From: Flemingiibacterium sp045634345
GTDB lineage: Bacteria; Bacillota; Clostridia; Oscillospirales; CAG-272
NCBI GenBank assembly: GCA_045634345.1
Contig: JAZRAB010000111.1
Span: 1 to 5,233 of the forward strand
DNA length: 5,233 bases
Direction of reading: 5' to 3'
Below are positions 1-5,060 of this stretch, in pieces (within the stretch, counting starts at the first letter, position 1; every line of letters begins with the position of its first letter). The notes beneath the pieces were generated by a model. That model did no database searches and had not been told where the DNA came from. It worked only from the letters and a program-made list of their open reading frames with translations. The translations under genes were made by a program, and so were the position numbers.

Positions 1-688
1 CGCGGAAGCAGCGTGCGATCTGGATATAACGGACAAAGCCGGAAAGCATCAGAAGCTGCTTATAGAGCTGTGGGGACTGCGGCAGAGCGTAGAACTTGCC
101 GGGATGTACACGGCTGGGTACAAGATAGTCACGCGCGCCCTCGGGAGTCGGCTTGATAAGGCAGGGAGTCTCGATTTCGAGGAAGCCGTTCTCCATATAG
201 TAGTCGCGGACGATCTTTACTATTTTGCTTCTTGCGATTATATTGTTTGCAAGGTCGGGACGGCGAAGGTCAAGGTAACGGTGCTTCAGGCGAAGCTCCG
301 GCTTAACGTCGCTGTTCTCGACGATCTCAAATGGCGGAGTCTGCGCGGTGGAGAAGATTTTCAGTTCATCAACCGCAACCTCGATCTCGCCGGTGGGGAT
401 ATTCTTATTAACCGCACCCTCGCCGCGCGCACGGACGGTACCCTTTGCGCATATCGAAAATTCCGAGCGCAGAGTAAATGCGGTATCGAACACCGCTCTG
501 TCGGTGTTGTCATCGAATGCTAACTGAATAATACCGGAACGGTCACGAAGGTCAACGAAAATAAGACCGCCAAGGTCACGCTGACGCTGTACCCATCCCA
601 TAAGGCAGACCTGCTTGCCGATATCCTTTGCGGACAGCTCTGCAACATAGCAGGTACGTTTATCATTGTTTGTAAGTTGTGCTCCCAT
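1..688 (-). CDS. aspS: Aspartyl-tRNA synthetase, N-terminal 229 residues (runs off left edge)
   Basis: Class II aminoacyl-tRNA synthetase that charges tRNA-Asp with aspartate in the cytosol. Reading the minus strand from the ATG at 688-686 gives 229 open codons to the window edge. Residues about 13-105 form the OB-fold anticodon-binding domain, with GWVQRQRDLGGLIFVDLRDR at 31-50. The catalytic domain opens with KHRYLDLRRP (135-144). Motif 1 is GFLEIETPCL (168-177), followed by the flipping loop TPEGARDYLVPSR (181-193) and the aspartate-binding QSPQLYKQLLM (204-214). The frame ends inside motif 2 (IARCFR), so the bacterial insertion domain and motif 3 lie outside. Leu39 in RDLGG matches discriminating E. 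coli AspRS rather than the His of some nondiscriminating enzymes; this is a weak inference. The start is supported by AAAGGA at 698-703, 9 nt upstream. The gene is divergent from the small plus-strand gene at 1054. Identity is essentially certain; the rest of the gene is unseen. Confidence 0.97.
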   Translation of the reverse strand, partial: MGAQLTNNDKRTCYVAELSAKDIGKQVCLMGWVQRQRDLGGLIFVDLRDRSGIIQLAFDDNTDRAVFDTAFTLRSEFSICAKGTVRARGEGAVNKNIPTGEIEVAVDELKIFSTAQTPPFEIVENSDVKPELRLKHRYLDLRRPDLANNIIARSKIVKIVRDYYMENGFLEIETPCLIKPTPEGARDYLVPSRVHPGKFYALPQSPQLYKQLLMLSGFVRYIQIARCFR

Positions 689-713
689 TGTTCTAATTCC
701 TTTATTTAATTAT

Positions 714-825
714 TTTTATAAGAGTCCTCGATTCACCCCCGCGCGACAAGCGCTCCGATGGGGCGCCCGGACTCATAAAAGGTCGGCAGGGGTGATGTCA
801 ATGTCTCGTTTCACCTTATTTGACA
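714..825 (-). promoter_or_regulatory. Structured 5' leader of aspS: two stem-loops and TTCACC repeats
   Basis: Most of the long space before aspS is this leader. The proximal element (714-780) pairs TTTTAT (714-719) with ATAAAA (775-780) and GAGTCC (722-727) with GGACTC (769-774), a 12-bp stem broken by a 2-nt bulge. Inside it, CCCC (737-740) can pair with GGGG (760-763) and GCGC (741-744) with GCGC (750-753). It ends about 10 nt before the Shine-Dalgarno at 698-703. A second, upstream stem pairs TGTCAA (796-801) with TTGACA (820-825). The nonamer TTCACCTTA occurs at 810-818 and 831-839, 21 bp apart, and TTCACC recurs at 732-737. The hairpin has no U tract on the minus strand, so it is not an intrinsic terminator. 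I see no T-box signature. A role in controlling AspRS synthesis is inference. Confidence 0.5.
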
Positions 826-859
826 CAGCCTTCACCTTAAAAATCAAATTTCTCTTTAT

Positions 860-888
860 ATTATAGCAAATCCTGCGCTATTTTGCAA
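860..888 (-). promoter_or_regulatory. Sigma-A-type promoter of aspS
   Basis: On the minus strand, TTGCAA (888-883) and a perfect TATAAT (865-860) are separated by exactly 17 bases. Transcription should start near 853, giving aspS an untranslated leader of about 165 nt. It points away from the divergent promoter at 966-994. The assignment rests on consensus match and position only. Confidence 0.8.
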
Positions 889-965
889 TAGCATTTAAAA
901 GATTTTTACTCTCACTATTAAAAATATGCCGCTGCCGAATTGTCGAAAAGTGCCGCTGATTTTGC

Positions 966-994
966 TTTACTTATCCCCTATTATGTGGTAAAAT
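966..994 (+). promoter_or_regulatory. Promoter of the small cysteine-rich gene
   Basis: TTTACT (966-971) and TAAAAT (989-994) are spaced by 17 bases. The -35 matches 4 of 6 consensus positions and the -10 matches 5 of 6. Transcription would begin near 1001, about 53 nt before the ATG at 1054. It is divergent from the aspS promoter. The 70 or so bases between the two promoters (889-965) hold nothing else I can name. Confidence 0.6.
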
Positions 995-1007
995 AATATT
1001 GTAATTA

Positions 1008-1049
1008 CATACCGGTATGCAGATACAATTTTTCATAGGAGTATCTGTA
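1008..1049 (+). promoter_or_regulatory. Palindrome (possible operator) and RBS-bearing hairpin in the leader of the 1054 gene
   Basis: CATACCGGTATG at 1008-1019 is a perfect 12-bp palindrome located about 7-18 bases after the predicted start of transcription, where a repressor could sit. Directly after it, CAGATAC (1020-1026) pairs perfectly with GTATCTG (1041-1047), extendable to 1018-1049 with a G-U and a U-A pair. The 14-nt loop contains AGGA of the ribosome site AGGAG (1037-1041), and its last G is in the stem. The site is 12 nt from the ATG, longer than usual. GGTATG of the palindrome lies immediately beside the stem, so folding could be coupled. Regulation is inferred from the geometry only. 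Confidence 0.5.
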
Positions 1050-1053
1050 AGTC

Positions 1054-1344
1054 ATGGACAAAGAATTAATTGAATTAATTAAGTCCTCTGTTTTTTACTG
1101 CAGAAAGCTGCTTGATAACGACAGAGAGTTTGAATGCTGCGTTGTGATGATGCCCCTACCCGAATACAAATGCTGTACCTACAATTTCACCCTCGCGCTG
1201 ACCTCAGGCGGAAAATTCGACTGCGAAACGCTTATTGATGTCACAACGGACATAGTCAAAGCCGAGCTTATATTCGATACTCTCTGCCGCGGCAACGTCT
1301 ATCCGTGCCACCTTTTTGACGTCGTCTCCGACCTCATAGCGTAG
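1054..1344 (+). CDS. Small cysteine-rich protein, 96 aa, DUF6514-like (uncertain)
   Basis: A soluble-looking 96-residue protein with no signal peptide or membrane segment. It contains eight cysteines (C16, C28, C29, C40, C41, C57, C78, C85), including two CC pairs, which is about 8% and rich for its size. The C-terminal half, DVTTD (62-66) through PCHLFDVVSDLIA (84-96), resembles the end of the clostridial DUF6514 family as I remember it (a D-[IV]-S/T-x-D stretch, then HL-x-DV-x-x-D at the end). That family has no known function, and this match is from memory. Reality as a gene is supported by its own promoter, an AGGAG ribosome site at 1037-1041 and a stop that abuts the mnmA stop without overlap. 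The function is unknown. Neighbouring mnmA does sulfur chemistry through cysteines, but the genes converge, so a link is speculative. Confidence 0.75.
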   Translation: MDKELIELIKSSVFYCRKLLDNDREFECCVVMMPLPEYKCCTYNFTLALTSGGKFDCETLIDVTTDIVKAELIFDTLCRGNVYPCHLFDVVSDLIA

Positions 1345-2418
1345 CTATTTTATAATGCCGCCGCCGATTACGACCTCATCCGAGTACAGCACAACCGACT
1401 GTCCCCGTGTCAACGCCCTCTGTGGGGTATCAAATTCGAGATGAAGCTCGTCCTCACCCGTCTGTACAACCGTGGCGAGCGCTTCCTTTGCACTGTAGCG
1501 CACCTTCGCGGTGACGCGGAGCGGTGCATCTATTTTGGGAACGGCAATGAGGTTAATGTCACCTGCGTACAGCTCGCGTGAGAAAAGTAGCTCCTCGTCC
1601 CCGAGCGTAACTGTGTTGCTTGCAGGATCGATACGGCTGACAAAAACCGGCTTGCCGAGCGCGATTCCAAGCCCCTTGCGCTGACCTATCGTGTAGCGGA
1701 TAAGCCCCTTATGCTTACCGAGGATGTTTCCGTCCGAGTCGATGAAATTGCCCGGCTCGGGAATCTTTTTTGAATACCGTTCAATAAAGCCCGCGTAGTC
1801 ACCGTCAGGCACAAAGCAGATGTCCTGACTGTCGGGCTTGTTTGCATTTATAAAGCCCTGCGCCTCGGCAATTTCGCGCACCTCGTCCTTGGAAAGCGCG
1901 CCGAGCGGAAGGATTGTACGTGACAGCTGCTCTTGTGTCAGCGCCCACAAAACGTATGTCTGATCCTTGCTCTTGTCAGCAGAGCGCTTGAGTAGCATAC
2001 GCCCCGAGGCAACGTCATACTCGACACGCGCATAGTGTCCCGTGGCGATGTGCGTACACTCCATGAGATCTGCGCGAGTCAGAAGCTGGCGCCATTTGAT
2101 GAAACGGTTGCAGTCGATACAGGGGTTTGGCGTACCGCCTGCCTCGTAAGTTGCAACAAAGCGGTCGATGACCTTCTGCTTGAAATTATCACTGAAATTG
2201 AAGACATAGTGCTCCATTCCAAGCCGAGTTGCTACACTTCGCGCATCCTCGACATCGGTAAGCGAGCAGCAGGTCTTATCAAGATCGAGGTGTATGTCCT
2301 CGTTCGAGAAAAGCTTGAGCGTGACTCCGATACATTCCTCGCCCTGCGATTTTATTAAATAAGCCGCAACGGAGCTGTCAACTCCGCCGCTCATTGCTGT
2401 GAGTATGCGTTTTTTCAT
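1345..2418 (-). CDS. mnmA: tRNA-specific 2-thiouridylase MnmA
   Basis: Inserts sulfur at C2 of wobble U34 in tRNA-Lys(UUU), -Glu and -Gln, using ATP and a persulfide relayed from a cysteine desulfurase. The 357-aa length is full for the family. The PP-loop SGGVDSS is at residues 10-16. The nucleophile is in NPCIDCN (C100, with C103 nearby) and the persulfide-bearing cysteine in SQDICFVPDGDY (C201). E. coli C102 and C199 are the equivalents. ATGHYAR (126-131) and TIGQRKGLG (243-251) are further family signatures, followed by the C-terminal beta-barrel. A clostridial-type CCS at 50-52 is present. The start at 2418 has AGGAGG at 2424-2429 with 5-nt spacing and lies about 23 nt from the predicted transcription start. 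The stop directly abuts that of the convergent small gene. No terminator of its own is visible. Identity is very secure. Confidence 0.97.
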   Translation of the reverse strand: MKKRILTAMSGGVDSSVAAYLIKSQGEECIGVTLKLFSNEDIHLDLDKTCCSLTDVEDARSVATRLGMEHYVFNFSDNFKQKVIDRFVATYEAGGTPNPCIDCNRFIKWRQLLTRADLMECTHIATGHYARVEYDVASGRMLLKRSADKSKDQTYVLWALTQEQLSRTILPLGALSKDEVREIAEAQGFINANKPDSQDICFVPDGDYAGFIERYSKKIPEPGNFIDSDGNILGKHKGLIRYTIGQRKGLGIALGKPVFVSRIDPASNTVTLGDEELLFSRELYAGDINLIAVPKIDAPLRVTAKVRYSAKEALATVVQTGEDELHLEFDTPQRALTRGQSVVLYSDEVVIGGGIIK

Positions 2419-2447
2419 ACGTCCCTCCTCTTGTGGGGTCTTTTTTA

Positions 2448-2476
2448 ATTATACCACAAACCGTGTACCGTGTCAA
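2448..2476 (-). promoter_or_regulatory. Full-consensus promoter of mnmA
   Basis: On the minus strand, TTGACA (2476-2471), 17 bases, then TATAAT (2453-2448) match sigma-A consensus at every position, and the TGG before the -10 supplies the extended TGn element. The resulting leader is only about 23 nt. With the terminator at 2505-2545 just upstream, mnmA appears to be an independent, strongly initiated transcription unit. Confidence 0.93.
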
Positions 2477-2504
2477 GAAAGACCGGCTTCCCCCATCGAA
2501 ACAG

Positions 2505-2545
2505 AAAAGCGTACTGTACGTAAGATTACGTGCGGTACGCTTTTT
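2505..2545 (-). terminator. Bidirectional intrinsic terminator between clc and mnmA
   Basis: The arms 2505-2522 and 2527-2544 form an 18-bp stem around the loop AGAT. There are no mismatches, only G-U wobbles. The minus-strand side ends in TTTTCTGTTT, so it would end the clc transcript before the mnmA promoter. The plus-strand side ends in TTTTT. Because clc and mnmA both run on the minus strand, the minus-direction activity is the relevant one. Confidence 0.88.
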
Positions 2546-2551
2546 GATATA

Positions 2552-2626
2552 GCATATTCGATTGGAGTATGCGGCTTTTTCTGCATGCAACATGCACAGC
2601 AGTGAAAAAGCACTGCACAACGCATA
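2552..2626 (-). repeat. Cluster of nested inverted repeats in the clc 3' untranslated region
   Basis: The roughly 110 bases between the clc stop and the terminator are rich in complementary arms. TGCATG/CATGCA (2582-2587/2591-2596, loop CAA) and GCAGTG/CACTGC (2599-2604/2611-2616) are adjacent hairpins. TATGCG/CGCATA (2568-2573/2621-2626) encloses both. Alternatives compete: GCATA/TATGC (2552-2556/2568-2572) and GCTTTTT/AAAAAGC (2574-2580/2605-2611). No open reading frame of note is present. It may be an RNA-processing or stability structure or a degenerate second terminator; the role is unknown. Confidence 0.5.
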
Positions 2627-2653
2627 AATATCCAACAAAAATTTATTTAAATC

Positions 2654-4252
2654 TCAAACAACATCCGCTTCTGCTTCAACATATTCCTGCTCACCGACGA
2701 TAGCCATCAGTTCTTCACGTGTCTGTGACTCATCGTATGTCGAATATCTCACATGAATAATGTCCCCTTCGCTTATCGTCTTTGTACCGTGCTCATCAAC
2801 TTCAGCGCCGTGATTTTTGCCGTGCTCCAGCGACAGTACAAAAAAATTGGGCGGCCAAAATATATCTCGTATCTGTTTGCCGACTGCGAATGAGTCTTTT
2901 TGGACGGTTACGAATGTATCTATAACCTTGAGTTCTTTGCCGCGGTTTTGCGTTTCTATTCGGGTCTCAAGGACACTGTCGTTAATCGACGTCACCCCAA
3001 ATATTTCAGTTATTGTAAACGCCGCGACCGCTACGATTATCACATAAAATATATTATTGTAGCAGGAGAGCGCCTCAAGTGCAAAAACTATCGCTGTCAG
3101 CGGCATTTTCATCATCGCTGAGATGCAGGCGGTGATACCCAGCGCAATTATCATCGGATAATATTCCTCGCCTACCCCGGGAATTAATTCCACCGCTTTG
3201 CCGAGAATTGCCGAGAAAACCGCACCAATCGCAAGAATAGGTAAAAATATACCGCCGGTTATACGATTTGAGTTAGCGCTAAGCGTGAGCGACGAGCGGA
3301 CAAGCAGAATGAGAACCAGCATATATGCGGAAATTTTGCCGTTAAAAAGCGTCAAAATCAGTTCATGTCCGGTCGATATGAATGAGAACGAGCATACTCC
3401 AAGCAGCAAAGCTGCGAGAAAAATGAAAAATATTTTAACCGAGCGCGGCAGTTTTTCCGTCTTTTCGTTCCAAAATTTATTTAGCAGCTTGTAGTATTTA
3501 AGAAAGATAACCGCAAAAAGTCCAACTGCTATTCCGACTACCGCCGGAATCCAAATATGCTTCACGGTGAGCGTTGGCAGAGAGAGCGATGGGAACAGCG
3601 ATACATTCACGCCGAGCAAGGGCGAAAGAATCTGCGCGGTAAGATGAGCAAACACAACCGCTGTTGCGGAGACTATCATTATCATAGGCGATATTCGTTG
3701 ATGCGCTTCTTCAATGCCGAATAACATTCCGGATATCGGTGCTCCCGTGGCAATTGAAAATCCCGCGCACGCACCGCCTGTCATAGCATATCTGTCCCAT
3801 GCCCGGTGATTTTTTGCAAAGCAAACAATGCTTCCTTTTCCGACAGCAGTACCCATTTGAACAGATGGGCCTTCATTTCCAAGCGGTACTCCAAGAAAGA
3901 ATGCGGTAAGTGAGAGAAAAAATATACCAAAGAGATTGCGCAGCCAGTGAAATGAGATAGTCCCGCGCAGGATACCAATAGATGTTGGGATTCCTCCGCC
4001 CTGAAGGTTCGGGCTTTTTTTATACAAAAATGCAAACAGCAATGCAAGTCCAAACAAAATTGCGGCTGCCACAGGAATAAGATATAAATGACCGCGCAGA
4101 TAATCATATCCCATCTTAGAAAGATGGATAATCTTTTCTGCGCATAATTTATAAACCATAATAATAAGCGCACTCACAGCTCCGGTCAGAGAGCCAAATA
4201 TGAAAGCGGGAAAGATTAAATTTATAAGGTGTTGGTTTTTGATTTTTCGCAT
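2654..4252 (-). CDS. ClC-family chloride channel/antiporter with C-terminal RCK_C (TrkA-C) domain
   Basis: A polytopic membrane protein of 532 aa. Residues about 10-435 are the ClC anion pore and about 440-520 a soluble TrkA-C/RCK_C domain (GKQIRDIFWPPNFFVLSLEH at 458-477, SEGDIIHV at 494-501). Family motifs: GGGIP (85-89), GNEGPSVQMG (125-134) with gating glutamate E127, GIEEAH (179-184) and GGIFLP (333-338). E181/E182 align with E. coli ClC E202/E203, the internal proton glutamate. Keeping both glutamates suggests H+/anion exchange rather than a simple channel (inference). Departures from E. coli ClC: the selectivity serine of GSGIP is Gly86, and the pore tyrosine of KPLYSAIL appears as Asn/Asp in SINDSVL (422-428). 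The ATG at 4252 is the first ATG after an in-frame stop. Its best ribosome site, AAAGGGG, lies 14 nt upstream, which is long. I find no convincing promoter in 4253-4350, so some readthrough from the rRNA operon is possible. Family is certain, substrate is not. Confidence 0.93.
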   Translation of the reverse strand: MRKIKNQHLINLIFPAFIFGSLTGAVSALIIMVYKLCAEKIIHLSKMGYDYLRGHLYLIPVAAAILFGLALLFAFLYKKSPNLQGGGIPTSIGILRGTISFHWLRNLFGIFFLSLTAFFLGVPLGNEGPSVQMGTAVGKGSIVCFAKNHRAWDRYAMTGGACAGFSIATGAPISGMLFGIEEAHQRISPMIMIVSATAVVFAHLTAQILSPLLGVNVSLFPSLSLPTLTVKHIWIPAVVGIAVGLFAVIFLKYYKLLNKFWNEKTEKLPRSVKIFFIFLAALLLGVCSFSFISTGHELILTLFNGKISAYMLVLILLVRSSLTLSANSNRITGGIFLPILAIGAVFSAILGKAVELIPGVGEEYYPMIIALGITACISAMMKMPLTAIVFALEALSCYNNIFYVIIVAVAAFTITEIFGVTSINDSVLETRIETQNRGKELKVIDTFVTVQKDSFAVGKQIRDIFWPPNFFVLSLEHGKNHGAEVDEHGTKTISEGDIIHVRYSTYDESQTREELMAIVGEQEYVEAEADVV

Positions 4253-4350
4253 GATAATTTTAAAATCCCCTTTCTCAGCCCATTAACGACGTAAAAGGTA
4301 GTTTTAACTGTTTGTTTTTGAAATTCGCGCCCGTGGATAGGCGTAGTGTA

Positions 4351-4388
4351 AACAAAAAACAAAAACGGTCTAAAATTAGACCGTTTTT
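4351..4388 (-). terminator. Intrinsic terminator of the rRNA/tRNA operon
   Basis: Perfect 13-base inverted arms, AAAAACGGTCTAA (4361-4373) and TTAGACCGTTTTT (4376-4388), begin two bases after the CCA of the last tRNA. On the minus strand the stem runs into TTTTTGTTTTTTGTTT, a classic U tract. It separates the stable-RNA operon from clc. Confidence 0.93.
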
Positions 4389-4390
4389 GC

Positions 4391-4467
4391 TGGTGGACCA
4401 TCAGGGACTCGAACCCCGGACCGACCGGTTATGAGCCGGTTGCTCTAACCAACTGAGCTAATGGTCC
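4391..4467 (-). tRNA. tRNA with CAT anticodon (elongator Met, or Ile2 if lysidine-modified)
   Basis: A 77-nt cloverleaf with encoded CCA. Acceptor GGACCAT pairs with ATGGTCC. The D-arm is GCTC/GAGC, the anticodon stem ACCGG/CCGGT with loop CTCATAA (anticodon at 4431-4433), and the T-arm CGGGG/CCCTG has one G-U pair. A CAT anticodon can be Met or, after TilS adds lysidine to C34, Ile reading AUA. It lacks an initiator-type unpaired first base. The C4-G69 and C5-G68 pairs are TilS determinants in E. coli tRNA-Ile2, so Ile2 is a real option. It is last of the operon, directly before the terminator. Confidence 0.95.
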
Positions 4468-4476
4468 AAACAAATT

Positions 4477-4507
4477 GACAGGTACAGGCGCGGTGCCTGC
4501 ACCTGTC
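4477..4507 (-). other. Hairpin in the tRNA-Asn to tRNA-Met spacer
   Basis: GACAGGT (4477-4483) pairs with ACCTGTC (4501-4507). After one mismatch CAGGC (4485-4489) pairs with GCCTG (4495-4499), loop GCGGT. It fills nearly all of the 43-base spacer and has only a weak T run after it on the minus strand. It is more likely a processing or insulating stem than a terminator. Confidence 0.6.
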
Positions 4508-4510
4508 GTT

Positions 4511-4586
4511 TGGCTCCCCCTGCTGGGCTTGAACCAGCGACATCATGATTAACAGTCATGCGCTCTACCGACTGAGCTAAGGAGGA
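4511..4586 (-). tRNA. tRNA-Asn (GTT)
   Basis: A 76-nt cloverleaf with encoded CCA. Acceptor TCCTCCT pairs with AGGGGGA (one U-G pair), discriminator G73, D-arm GCTC/GAGC, anticodon stem CATGA/TCATG with loop CTGTTAA (anticodon GTT), and a perfect T-stem GCTGG/CCAGC. All invariant positions look intact. It follows 5S copy 1 by about 20 nt in the transcript and is separated from the CAT tRNA by a stable hairpin. Confidence 0.97.
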
Positions 4587-4607
4587 ATAGGGAAAGAGAA
4601 AGATAAA

Positions 4608-4723
<116 letters not shown>

Positions 4724-4735
4724 TAAATCTGATAT

Positions 4736-4758
4736 AGGCTTTTCTTAAAGAAAAGCTT
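4736..4758 (-). other. Hairpin in the spacer between the two 5S genes
   Basis: GCTTTTCTT (4738-4746) and AAGAAAAGC (4748-4756) are near-perfect inverted arms, extendable by two pairs on the outside. It occupies most of the 37-base spacer. The minus-strand side continues with CTATATCAG, not a T tract, so complete termination between the 5S copies is unlikely. An RNase processing stem is the simpler reading. Confidence 0.55.
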
Positions 4759-4760
4759 GT

Positions 4761-4876
<116 letters not shown>

Positions 4877-4881
4877 TAATA

Positions 4882-4965
4882 TGGTGCACCTTCAGGGATT
4901 TGAGCCCTGCGATGCATCGCATACCCACATGATTAGGATGTCAGTTGCTCTCGCAACTATGCATT
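4882..4965 (-). pseudogene. Degenerate tRNA-like element related to tRNA-Lys
   Basis: The 3' end matches the adjacent tRNA-Lys exactly for 19 bases (4882-4900 versus 4985-5003): T-stem 3' strand, acceptor 3' strand, discriminator and CCA. GAGCAACTGAC is also shared. The 5' acceptor strand that should read GCACCTT is absent, so the cloverleaf cannot close. Even so, a series of stems remains in the RNA: a D-arm-like AGTTGC/GCAACT with a GAGA loop (4943-4958), ACAT/ATGT around a 7-nt loop (4927-4941), the palindrome TGCGATGCATCGCA in the variable-loop position (4908-4921), and a perfect T-arm CAGGG/CCCTG with loop CTCAAAT. No credible anticodon can be placed: an anticodon CCT would leave its stem unpaired. 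I read it as a tRNA relic or a non-decoding tRNA-like RNA. The 5' boundary is approximate. Confidence 0.7.
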
Positions 4966-4984
4966 ATTCATGTAAGTAAGTTTT

Positions 4985-5060
4985 TGGTGCACCTTCAGGG
5001 ATTCGAACCCGGGACCCACTGATTAAGAGTCAGTTGCTCTACCAACTGAGCTAAAGGTGC
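4985..5060 (-). tRNA. tRNA-Lys (CTT)
   Basis: A 76-nt cloverleaf with encoded CCA. Acceptor GCACCTT/AAGGTGC, D-arm GCTC/GAGC, anticodon stem ACTGA/TCAGT with loop CTCTTAA (anticodon at 5025-5027), T-loop TTCGAAT. The T-stem CCGGG/CCCTG has a C-U mismatch at its second pair, whereas the neighbouring degenerate copy has a perfect T-stem. It reads AAG. With C34 it is not an MnmA substrate. It sits between 23S and 5S in the operon, an unusual place for a tRNA. Confidence 0.95.

Noticed and set aside
104..523. A 139-codon plus-strand open frame opposite aspS.
   Set aside because: It is the antisense of a confidently identified synthetase, with no ribosome site and no recognisable protein features.
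702..776. A 24-codon open frame on the minus strand in the aspS leader, ending within the aspS Shine-Dalgarno.
   Set aside because: It has no ribosome site, contains no aspartate codons that would make it an attenuation peptide, and coincides with the strong hairpin, whose arms explain its sequence.
772..801. A second aspS promoter with TTGACA at 801-796.
   Set aside because: The possible -10 elements at the right distance (TTATGA or TATGAG) are poor, and TTGACA is better explained as one arm of the leader stem.
689..853. T-box riboswitch for aspS.
   Set aside because: No AGGGTGG-type T-box sequence, no terminator with a U tract, and the leader is short for the class.
666..866. A 66-codon plus-strand frame in the aspS leader region.
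   Set aside because: No ribosome site or promoter in that direction; it covers the antisense of the structured leader.
2378..2638. An 86-codon minus-strand frame over the mnmA start and upstream region.
   Set aside because: It runs through the bidirectional terminator and the mnmA promoter and overlaps mnmA in another frame.
3781..4173. A 130-codon minus-strand open frame within clc, and shorter plus-strand frames opposite it (for example 2817-3047 and 3198-3494).
   Set aside because: All lie wholly inside the ClC coding region in other frames and have no independent support.
4253..4350. A fluoride riboswitch or other control element ahead of clc, given that some ClC proteins export fluoride.
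   Set aside because: I do not see the conserved fluoride-aptamer sequence or pseudoknot arms, and the protein has the usual GNEGP motif rather than clear CLC-F marks.
4736..4758. Intrinsic terminator between the two 5S genes.
   Set aside because: The stem is good but is not followed by a U tract on the transcribed strand.
4882..4965. A functional long-variable-arm tRNA (Ser/Leu type) or a tRNA-Arg(CCT).
   Set aside because: The acceptor 5' strand is missing, the D-stem is non-canonical and no anticodon fits a paired stem with U33 in place.
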